In this document: positions 57,369-64,000 of the stretch, piece by piece
Position numbering within the stretch: the first letter of the stretch is position 1
Layout: every line of letters starts with the position of its first letter
The notes under the pieces: generated by a model
Told to the model about the DNA's origin: nothing
Databases searched by the model: none
The model's input: only the letters and a program-made list of their open reading frames with translations
Translations under genes and position numbers: made by a program
Assembly (NCBI RefSeq): GCF_000384295.1
Contig: NZ_KB913037.1
Span: 4,412,868-4,476,867 of the forward strand
Reading direction: 5' to 3'
DNA: 64,000 bases
Source of the DNA: Amycolatopsis balhimycina FH 1894
GTDB lineage: Bacteria > Actinomycetota > Actinomycetes > Mycobacteriales > Pseudonocardiaceae

Positions 57369-58716
57369 CTAACCGTTGCGGCAAGCGAGCACCGCGCCAC
57401 CGACGGCGCCGACCGCGGCGAAGGTCGACCCCACCGCGAGGCCGGCCGTAATGCCCCCGGTGGCGCCGGTGGCGGCCCATGTTGCCGCCGTGCCCAGCAA
57501 GGTGAAGATGGCGCCGGCGCCGGCATTTACACACCCCGCTGAAGCAGCGCCGGCGAGGTCGGTGCGATTGACGGGGTCGCCCTGGCCGTAGGCGTAGGTA
57601 TTGGCTTCCTGGCCGGTGGGGTCGGGTTGGGTGAAGCGGGCGTAGACCGGGCTGTAGTGCCGGTAGCCGGTGAGGTACTCGCTGCCGGCGAGCTGGTAGC
57701 TACCGATCCAGCGAAGCCGGTTGGACGTGCCGGCCGGGCCGGTGATGCCGGTGTTGAACCCGTACGGCGTATAGCCGTACGTGCCGGTCACCGCGCCGGT
57801 GTCGTCGATCAGGGCGATGACGCTGCCCTGGTAGTCGGTGATGGCGTTGTGGTGCTTGCCCGCGGCGTCGACCAGCCCGGTGAGCTTGCCGTCGACGTCA
57901 TGGGCGTAGGTCGTGGCAGCGCCGTTGTCCACGGTCCGCGAAATACCCAGCGCGGTGCGGGTGAAAACGTGCGTGACGTCGCCGGACCCGACGCGTTCGG
58001 TGATCGACGCGGGCTGGGTCTGGTCGAGGGTGTCGTAGCCGGCGGTGAACAACGTGCCGGAACTCGACGTGACCGAGGTCCGCTGGTTGGTGTCGCTGTA
58101 GTGGGCCTGACCACCGGGGTCGGTCGTGGTCAGGTTGCCGGCGCCGTCGTAGCCGACGGTGACGTTGTCGATCTTCGTCATCTGGTCGGCGTTGTCGACG
58201 GTGTAGGTGTGCCCGTCGCCGGCGGTGATGTTGCCGGCGTTGTCGTAGCCGTAAGTGCGAGAACCGGCTTTGGTGAGGCGGCCGAAGCCGTCGTAGGTGT
58301 TGTCGGCGGTGCCGGTGACGTCGGTGCGGGACTGCACCTGGCCGGTGTCGGTGCCGTCGGGCCGGTCGTAGTGGTAGGTGGCGACCTGCGTGACGCTTCC
58401 CGCGTTGCGCGTGACGCGGGTGAGCAGGCGCCGTTCGTAGCTGTTGGTGAACGTCGCTCCGGCATAGCGGGCGATGGTGCGGTTGCCCGTCTCGTCGTAG
58501 GTGTAGGCGGCCAGCCCGGTGCCGTCGGCCTTGGCGATCGAGACGACGTGGTCGAGCTTGTCGTAGCCGTAGACCATTTTGACGCCGTTGCCGTCGGTCA
58601 CGCCGGCGACGCGCGAGAGCGGCATCCGCCGTCGCCGGAACCGCGAAAACCAGTGCGGCGGCAGAAGTGAACGTCAAAATGCGCAGCACAAATGGCCGCA
58701 ACAATTTCCGTTGCAT
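57369..58716 (-). pseudogene. Truncated and frameshifted RHS-repeat protein with core domain
   Basis: The body (frame from 58625, about 415 aa) has YD repeats (YGYDKLDHVVSI, YDGAGNLTTTDPGG), then the RHS-associated core YLTGYRHYSPVYARFTQPDPTGQEANTYAYGQGDPVNRTDLAG, then a 55-residue hydrophobic Ala/Gly tip with two Cys. A signal peptide (RILTFTSAAALVFAVPATADA) starts at 58716 in another frame and runs into it near 58625. The thousand or more residues normally between them are missing, so a large deletion fused the two ends out of frame. The tip might still be expressed from an internal start. Two small membrane proteins follow. Confidence 0.75.
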
Positions 58717-58993
58717 AATAAGGTGAATCTCCCCTCGGAACCCGCAGGTCCCACCCCAGGCAACAGGACGCCACCAGACCTGATCACACTATGGCGACAG
58801 ATCACCGGCGGCAGTACATGGAAGTCGCAACCACTCGAATGCCCCAACGCGGAACACACACGCCGCGCCGGTCATTCCGGAACAATTCCCACGAAATTCG
58901 AATCGACCCGAGGCAGGCGATTCGGAAACCGTTCCGCCCGCGAAACCGCCGCGGGATATCGGAGCCCGCGAGGCATACCCGCCGAGCGGGAAG
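58717..58993. other. Intergenic region between RHS fragment and att-like repeat
   Basis: About 280 bp without a supportable gene. Codon bias is absent in all frames. It holds the promoter region of the RHS fragment at its left edge. Nothing else was seen. Confidence 0.4.
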
Positions 58994-59042
58994 GGAGCCG
59001 CCAAGGGGGCTCGAACCCTGACCTTCTGTTTACAAGTCCGCC
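58994..59042 (-). repeat. Left copy of tRNA-Thr 3'-half direct repeat (att-like)
   Basis: Read on the minus strand it is the anticodon loop CTTGTAA (anticodon UGU), the 3' side of the anticodon stem, a T arm (AGGGTTCGAGCCCCCT) and an acceptor end GGCGGCTC of a tRNA-Thr, with no 5' half. It is 49 nt and identical to 62985-63034 except for one missing C in the T stem. Such 3' tRNA segments are the classic target of tyrosine integrases. Confidence 0.7.
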
Positions 59043-59222
59043 AGAAAACGATGTCGACAAGTGTGCTGGTCTCGTCGGGGAGGTGCCAGGCCGCCACGAG
59101 GTCGAGCGCCGGCGGACGGTCTGCGCGTCGACGTGGAGCTGGTCGGGGTGCATCGTCATGCCGCCATGCTCCCGTGGGCGACCCGCGGGTGCCGCAGATT
59201 TCTCGCGGCAGGCTCGGCGCCG

Positions 59223-59894
59223 TCATCGCCCGATCAACCGCCAGCGCCCGGCCGAGACGACATCCACCTTGTCGCCGCGGACCCGGATCGCCGAGTCGTC
59301 GTCGAGCAGGTAGAGCGGGAAGTCCACGCTCGCCGCCAGCCGGTCCGCCCATGCCTCGTCGCGATTGGGGAAGGACGGGGAGTCGAGGTGCGGCTTGACG
59401 TACCAGTCGAACAGCGGGCAGGCCGGCTTGATCCGCTCCTCGCCGAGGAGGTGGAGGTCGGCTAGGTCACCGAGCAGGTCGGCCGCCCGCTCGTCGAAGC
59501 GCCGGCTGAAGATCATCGAGCCGGCGCTGGTGCCGACGTACACCTTCTCCCGCAGCAGCCTCGGGAACGCCTGGGACAGGCCGGCGCGGGCGATGCTCTG
59601 AGCGAGATGGAACTGGTTGCCACCGGTGACCCACCAGACGTCGGCCCGGCCCAGACGTCCCTCCAGCACGTCCCGCGGCAGGCCGTTGAGGTCGAGCACG
59701 TCGAGCTCGCCCCAGTCCATGCCGTGCAGATCGGCGAGCGCCTCGACGAACCAGCCGTGGTCGCCGGGTTGGCCCAGCGAGGCGGTCACGATCGCGGCGA
59801 CCCGTGCCTCGGCGCAGGGCTTGCCCAGCAACTCCGCGAACGCCTGCCGCAGTGTGTCGTTGGCCAGTCCGTTCGAGGTCAGCAGCATCCGCAT
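59223..59894 (-). CDS. Peptidase E-like protein (S51 family)
   Basis: ATG 59894 gives 223 aa, the normal size. VWWVTGGNQFHLAQSI, the nucleophile Ser in VGTSAGSMIFSRRFDE and FDWYVKPHLDSPSFPNRDE match the Ser-His-Glu peptidase E/cyanophycinase fold. Peptidase E cleaves Asp-X dipeptides; other S51 members act on cyanophycin or have no known substrate. It is the leftmost gene inside the segment bounded by the tRNA-Thr repeats. Confidence 0.85.
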   Translation of the reverse strand: MRMLLTSNGLANDTLRQAFAELLGKPCAEARVAAIVTASLGQPGDHGWFVEALADLHGMDWGELDVLDLNGLPRDVLEGRLGRADVWWVTGGNQFHLAQSIARAGLSQAFPRLLREKVYVGTSAGSMIFSRRFDERAADLLGDLADLHLLGEERIKPACPLFDWYVKPHLDSPSFPNRDEAWADRLAASVDFPLYLLDDDSAIRVRGDKVDVVSAGRWRLIGR

Positions 59895-60485
59895 GACCCC
59901 GATTCTGTCGCACGCCGGCCAGAAACGGCGTGACAGGCCGGTCAGCCGGTGAACAACTCGCCGATCTGGCGACCAGCGTGTTGACGAATGCGTCCGGTAG
60001 GCCGCGATGCCGCAGCCCCCAAAAGGTCCACACGGCGGAACAGCTCGAGCCCGACCGGGCGCGTTGCCTTCTCCTCGCAGCAGCACCACAGCCGGGTGCC
60101 TCGTCAGAACCTTGACGCGGCCGGTCGCACATCGGCATGAGCGAGCATGTGCGGTGCGTGCTGTTCGAAGTAGGGTGTGCAACCACCTGGGTTGTCGACA
60201 CGATGTTCGGGCAGGAACACGCCGTAGGTGTGGTCAGCCCAGCCAGGGCAAGCCCTTCGGACATCTGCATCGCACGCCGGCTGTGCCGCAGACAGCGCGC
60301 GTCGGATACCGCCGACATTTTGGCGTGTCGCGGGCGACTTGGTCATCGGCATGAGCGTGTATCGCCGCGTTGCGGAACCCTTGTTGGATGCACACCTGCG
60401 GATCCTTGTCCACCGGCCCCATGGTGTGACCGGGATCACCGGAACGTGCTGGCGTGGTCGGACAGACGGTTGTGTGGAGCTAAGA
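59895..60485. other. Long intergenic region with sigma gene promoter
   Basis: 590 bp with no supportable gene; frames are open but lack codon bias and family features. GGAACG at 60440-60445 followed 16 bp later by GGTCGG resembles an ECF -35/-10 pair (GGAAC type) and could mean autoregulation of the sigma gene at 60486. The base composition is less GC-skewed at codon positions than neighbours, as in decayed DNA. Confidence 0.4.
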
Positions 60486-61103
60486 ATGCGGACCGGAGTA
60501 CGCGCGGGCGATCACGATGCGTTCGCCGAGCTGTTCGACCGCCACGCCGGCGGGGTGTACAACCATGCTTTCCGGCTGACCTGGTCGTGGTCGACAGCCG
60601 AGGACGTGGTGGCGCTGACGTTTCTGGAGGCGTGGCGGCTGCGGTACAAGGTCGACCCGGAGGGCGGGTCGTTGTTGCCGTGGCTGCTCGGGATCGCCAC
60701 GAACGTCGCCCGCAACACCACTCGCTCTGCGCGCAGATATCAGGCCGCGCTGACCCGCTTGCATGCCGACCGGGCAACGCCGGACTTCGCTCAGGATGTG
60801 GTCGACCGGGTCGACGACGTCCGTGCCGTGGCCGCGGCGCGGGCGGCGTTGGAGCGGCTTCGACCGGGTGAGCGGGATGTCGTGGCGCTGGTGGTGTGGG
60901 CCGGGCTTGACCAGGCGTCAGCGGCGCAGGCGTTGGGCATTTCCGTGGGCACGGTGCGATCCCGGCTGTCACGTGCTCGGGCGAACCTGCGAGCGACGCG
61001 TGATTCCGCGGCCGCACGGGAACGCCACGGCGCGAGCGGACAGATACAGGGCAGCCACACAACCGTGGCCTGGCCCGGACAGGAGGCACGTGATGAGCGC
61101 TGA
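60486..61103 (+). CDS. ECF RNA polymerase sigma factor
   Basis: ATG 60486 with GGAG six bases upstream gives 205 aa. Region 2: DHDAFAELFDRHAGGVYNHAFRLTWSWSTAEDVVALTFLEAW with LLPWLLGIATNVARNTTRS. Region 4: ALERLRPGERDVVALVVWAGLDQASAAQALGISVGTVRSRLSRARANLR. The next gene overlaps by 11 bp and encodes a membrane-anchored partner of the CU044_5270 family, the usual arrangement in actinobacteria. Confidence 0.9.
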   Translation: MRTGVRAGDHDAFAELFDRHAGGVYNHAFRLTWSWSTAEDVVALTFLEAWRLRYKVDPEGGSLLPWLLGIATNVARNTTRSARRYQAALTRLHADRATPDFAQDVVDRVDDVRAVAAARAALERLRPGERDVVALVVWAGLDQASAAQALGISVGTVRSRLSRARANLRATRDSAAARERHGASGQIQGSHTTVAWPGQEARDER

Positions 61104-62142
61104 CCACAGGCGCGACGAGAACGCCGTCGCCGACGTAGCCCGGCTGCTGCCGACGCCACCGGGGCGTGCCCTGCCGGCCAGTCGCAACCACGCACTCAAG
61201 GAGCTGGTGTTGAGCGAGATCACGCCAACCCGCAACACCGTCTACAACGCACCACGCCGAAGGCTCCTACGCCGCGCGGTCCTGCTGCCCGCGCTCGGCG
61301 CAGTCGTCGCAGCCACCGCCGTCGGGGTCGTTGTCGGGGTCAACCGTCCCACCCCGGCACCGGCACCGGCACCGGCTGCGGCACCGCCCGGTGCACCAGC
61401 GGAATCGCCGGCAGTTCAGCTGCTGGCCCGTGTCGCAGCCGTCGCGGGCAAGGGACCTTCGCCCGCGGTGTCCGACACCAGCTACGTGTACGTCGACACG
61501 TTGCAGGCATTCGCGAGCGGCAGTGACACCGGCGGCAAGAACGGCAACCCGTCCCCTGACCCGGTGTCCGCAAGGCTCGGCGAGCCACGACCGCGGCAGG
61601 TGTGGAAACCGGTCGCCAACCTGTGCGAGAAAGGCTTGCTGCGTCAGAACGGCCGCGACCTGGACATCACCGCGCGCAACGGATCCTGCCCGGATCGCGG
61701 CAGCCTGAACAACCCCACCTACCGGCTGCTCGCCTCCCTGCCGACCGAACCACGCGCACTGCTGGACCGGATCTACACCGAGACCAATGGACACGGCGTC
61801 ACCCCCGACCAGGAAGCGTTCGTCACCATCGGCGACATGCTCCGGGAATCCGTCGCGCCACCGCAGATCACCGCCGCGCTCTACCGTGCCGCCGCACTGA
61901 TCCCCGGGGTCACTTCCGTACCCGACGCCACCGACGCCGCCGGTCGCCACGGCGTCGCCGTCGCCCGCGACGACGGCTTCGTCCGCAATGAATGGATCTT
62001 CAACGCCACCACCGACGAACTGCTCGGCGAGCGTGACGTGCTCACCAAGGACAACCCCGGCCGCGGCCGGGCGGGCGACCTCGTCGGCACGACCGCGATC
62101 ATGACCAAAGCCATCGTCGCCGGTGTCGGTCGGACATCATGA
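61093..62142 (+). CDS. CU044_5270 family protein (membrane-anchored partner of ECF sigma)
   Basis: ATG 61093 with GGAGG upstream gives 349 aa and overlaps the sigma gene. The start ADVARLLPTPPGRALPASRNHALKELVLSEI is cytoplasmic, the single helix is AVLLPALGAVVAATAVGVVVGV (about residues 58-80), then a Pro/Ala linker and an extracytoplasmic domain with SYVYVDTLQAF, YRLLASLPTEPRALLDRIYTET and the conserved GVAVARDD. It probably modulates the sigma factor in response to an envelope signal, as an anti-sigma-like protein; that is inferred from the gene pair. Confidence 0.85.
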   Translation: MSADHRRDENAVADVARLLPTPPGRALPASRNHALKELVLSEITPTRNTVYNAPRRRLLRRAVLLPALGAVVAATAVGVVVGVNRPTPAPAPAPAAAPPGAPAESPAVQLLARVAAVAGKGPSPAVSDTSYVYVDTLQAFASGSDTGGKNGNPSPDPVSARLGEPRPRQVWKPVANLCEKGLLRQNGRDLDITARNGSCPDRGSLNNPTYRLLASLPTEPRALLDRIYTETNGHGVTPDQEAFVTIGDMLRESVAPPQITAALYRAAALIPGVTSVPDATDAAGRHGVAVARDDGFVRNEWIFNATTDELLGERDVLTKDNPGRGRAGDLVGTTAIMTKAIVAGVGRTS

Positions 62143-62233
62143 CCCGGCCACGCCGGTAGATCCGACAAGTGATCGTGCCGTGCGCGGGTTGGCAAGCGCA
62201 CGGCACCATCACGCCGCGCAACGGATTCCCGAT

Positions 62234-62638
62234 TTACGGGTGGTAACGCCCCAGGACCTCGGTGATCTCCCCGGCGCCGTTGAACGTCAGTTGGGGCGCG
62301 TAAGGCGGGGAAGGCAACGCCAGGAACTCATCCCGGCCGCACGGGACCGCGCCGAGCCCGTTCCACCCCACCTTGATCTCGGTCGGCGTCCCGCAGCCCT
62401 GCGCCGTGCGGATCACCGCGTCAGGGGCGAGCTTCGACACGTGCGGGGTCTCGGAAAGCGGGTAGACGGCAGAGTTGTTCTCCTCCGCCCGCCGGTACTC
62501 GCCGTCGACCCACTCGATGGTGCCGTCGGGGTGGGTCGCGGTGATCACCGCGACGTCCACCGAGGTCGGCATCAGCCACCACACCCCCGCGCCCACGACC
62601 ACCGCCGCGGCCAATGCCGCCCAGATCCAACGCTTCAT
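62234..62638 (-). CDS. Small membrane-anchored or secreted hypothetical protein
   Basis: A 134-aa protein with an N-terminal helix WIWAALAAAVVVGAGVWWLM after MKR, so it is a signal anchor or signal peptide. The rest is soluble with two Cys (QGCGTP, VPCGRD) that could form a disulfide. I do not recognise a family. It is convergent with the CU044_5270 gene and the last gene before the right tRNA-Thr repeat. Confidence 0.65.
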   Translation of the reverse strand: MKRWIWAALAAAVVVGAGVWWLMPTSVDVAVITATHPDGTIEWVDGEYRRAEENNSAVYPLSETPHVSKLAPDAVIRTAQGCGTPTEIKVGWNGLGAVPCGRDEFLALPSPPYAPQLTFNGAGEITEVLGRYHP

Positions 62639-62984
62639 TCCCCGCTCCTCGATCGGTGATCACCGTCTTGACGCCGTGACCGGCACCGGGGTTGCGTGCG
62701 GCTCTTGGACAAGGGGAGCCGGCGAACCCCGAACTTGCGGAGCGTTGCGCGGCGCCTGACTCGTGGAATGCTCGGTTCGGTCGGAAGGCGACGGTTCAGG
62801 ACTGCCCCGGCCTGACGGCCACGTCTGTCTACCAGCCCTGCCGCCCGGCGGGTTTCAAACGAGCAGCACACGGGCCGTTCGGCACAGCAGAGCAAACGGA
62901 GACGCAACGGAGCCCCCACCGATCACTTACGACAGCAAACCCTGCCCAATTTCAGGAAAAGCGCAGGTCAAATGCCTCTTTTGC
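62639..62984. other. Gene-free stretch before the right att-like repeat
   Basis: About 345 bp. It contains the promoter of the leftward 134-aa gene near 62640-62700; GGAGCGGGGA at 62639-62648 (minus strand GAGCGGGGAATG) is its ribosome site region. No other gene or repeat is supported. Confidence 0.4.
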
Positions 62985-63034
62985 GGAGCCGCCAAGGGGG
63001 CTCGAACCCCTGACCTTCTGTTTACAAGTCCGCC
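62985..63034 (-). repeat. Right copy of tRNA-Thr 3'-half direct repeat (att-like)
   Basis: 50 nt, with the complete T arm (AGGGGTTCGAGCCCCCT) and the same anticodon loop and acceptor end as 58994-59042. No 5' half of a tRNA follows on either side. Together the two copies bound 3.9 kb carrying peptidase E, the ECF pair and the 134-aa protein. Confidence 0.7.
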
Positions 63035-63892
63035 GTGCACTAGTATCGGCGAGTGTCACCAAGTGCCACCGGATGCAAATAAACGCAGGTCAGCCAACGT
63101 CTTCAGCGCCTTTCAATGTCTTCAAGTGTCGTCAAGTGTCAAGCACTACTCAAGCAACGGAGCCCCATCGGAGACGGAGCTGCCGGCTGGGCCGATCCAG
63201 CCTGCGTTCCGGGCTCGCTTCTCCTCGCTCACGTCCACCTGTCACGTGGTGTGACGTTAGTTCTACGCGACGTATGCGACGCTGAGCCGTTCATAGAAAC
63301 TCGTGCGCGGCGACGAGCGCGGGTTCGGAGGCCCGGACTGGGCCTCCCGGACGGGGCGAGCTGGCGCCGAGCGTGCAGTGAACCGGCATCCCGGCCAGGG
63401 GGCGGCAGAGCATCCGAACGTCCGACATACGCACGAGTAGCACGAGTCGGGCCGACTGGTCGACCCGCGGTGCAAATCGGGCGGTGCGCCGTCATCTCCG
63501 CAGCAGGCTGGCTCGTCCGTTCGCCGGCCGGGCGGCTCGATCCCGGCAGTTCCTTAGCGACCTTGAAGCGATCGTCGGTGCGCTTGCCGCGGTCACCGCA
63601 GCTGCAGGAACCACTGGGCAAGACCGGCCCGTTCACCGCAGCCACCCAAGTACAACGCCGAGAAGATCCCTCAGGGTAGCGCACCTTAGATCCGGTCGGT
63701 CTGCGAATTACTTCCACGCCAACCACCTTTGGCACATACTCACGATTCGCAGATTTCCGAATTCCACCCAGCGGGCAACGCTTTGGCCAATATGAGCCAA
63801 TGAGGTAGCATCAGTGCAGGAAAACCGAGGCGGCGACCGATGGTGACGACACCGGCCGCCGCCTGCGGCTGTTCGACGAGGGTTACCGGCGC
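63035..63892. other. Gene-poor region right of the att-like repeat
   Basis: About 860 bp in which I see no convincing gene. The longest frames (minus 63229-63735, plus 63116-63679) have no family resemblance and poor codon bias. The stretch 63700-63830 is notably AT-rich and may be a promoter or a junction of foreign DNA. Confidence 0.4.
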
Positions 63893-64000
63893 ACCAGCTT
63901 GGCGGTCATCCGGATTCCGATTGCGGCGAGCCTGGCAGCCTTGGCTGCCAGGCCGTTGCCGTCTTCGAGGCAGTCAGCCGAGGCTGCTACCTCCAAGAGC
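63893..64000 (-). CDS. Possible 3' end of a gene running in from the right edge
   Basis: The frame from the window edge to the TAA at 63893-63895 encodes LLEVAASADCLEDGNGLAAK and continues with AARLAAIGIRMTAKLVRR. It looks like ordinary helical protein, but 35 residues are too few to identify. A perfect inverted repeat, GCCTGGCAGCC/GGCTGCCAGGC with a 2-nt gap (63930-63953), lies inside it. Confidence 0.35.

Noticed and set aside
63229..63735. 168-codon minus-strand frame as a possible integrase
   Set aside because: No active-site residues of tyrosine or serine recombinases, poor codon bias, and no ribosome site at the start.
1..64000. Secondary-metabolite gene cluster
   Set aside because: No polyketide synthase, NRPS, terpene or RiPP core enzyme is present; the exporter, hydrolases and regulators alone do not support one.

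Overview
The window is high-GC actinobacterial DNA. Several things point to a Pseudonocardiales organism, most likely Amycolatopsis or a close relative: strong G/C third-position bias, many GTG and TTG starts, GTGA/ATGA four-base gene overlaps, a MurT/GatD pair, an actinomycete-type gas vesicle cluster, ECF42 with DGPF genes, and a CU044_5270-type sigma partner. The genus is an inference. No transposase, integrase or CRISPR array was found.

Left part (1-12.3 kb): a GH3 beta-glucosidase cut by the window edge with a divergent TetR gene; small enzyme/regulator pairs (PPOX, DHFR-like/HxlR, MarR/DUF1579); an ABC exporter; an alpha/beta hydrolase; two meta-cleavage-pathway enzymes (decarboxylase, hydratase) divergent from a one-module VOC protein; a structured RNA in front of a 190-aa protein; and a CoA-binding protein. 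From 12.3 to 20 kb everything is on the minus strand: murT-gatD, a two-component system, then a gas vesicle operon (GvpO, GvpJ-like, GvpF/L, GvpS-like, GvpK, GvpA, GvpF/L) ending in an NHL-repeat protein.

20-32 kb: a quinone-oxidoreductase/TetR pair around a 13-bp inverted repeat; an IclR regulator; a second copy of the structured RNA in front of a lactate/glycolate-type permease and an HD phosphohydrolase; an ECF42 sigma factor with two DGPF proteins; an Rsm22-type methyltransferase; an orphan histidine kinase; and a DUF2079 membrane protein.

32-41 kb is the most system-like part. One leftward unit encodes an intracellular subtilase, an ECF sigma factor, a 161-aa protein and a TPR-CHAT (caspase-like) protease. 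The first three overlap by GTGA. Divergent from it is a SpvB/TcB-like YD-repeat protein without an RHS core or toxin tip, which carries a perfect 25-bp palindrome inserted in frame.

41-56 kb: secreted enzymes (GH29 fucosidase-like, S53 peptidase, CBM56 beta-helix protein), an erythromycin-esterase-like protein, a double-HTH MerR regulator, a channel-like protein, an MFS/TetR pair sharing an operator, a hydrolase, and a secreted RCC1-repeat protein. 56.0-56.6 kb holds six tRNA genes on the minus strand, five of them packed 2-8 nt apart, most with shortened D arms. Just before them are a 35-aa peptide gene and a terminator.

56.8-64 kb: two 58-aa membrane proteins next to an N-terminally truncated, frameshifted RHS gene. 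A 4-kb segment follows, bounded by direct repeats of a tRNA-Thr 3' half; it carries peptidase E, an ECF sigma factor with its membrane partner, and a membrane-anchored protein. The last kilobase is almost gene-free.
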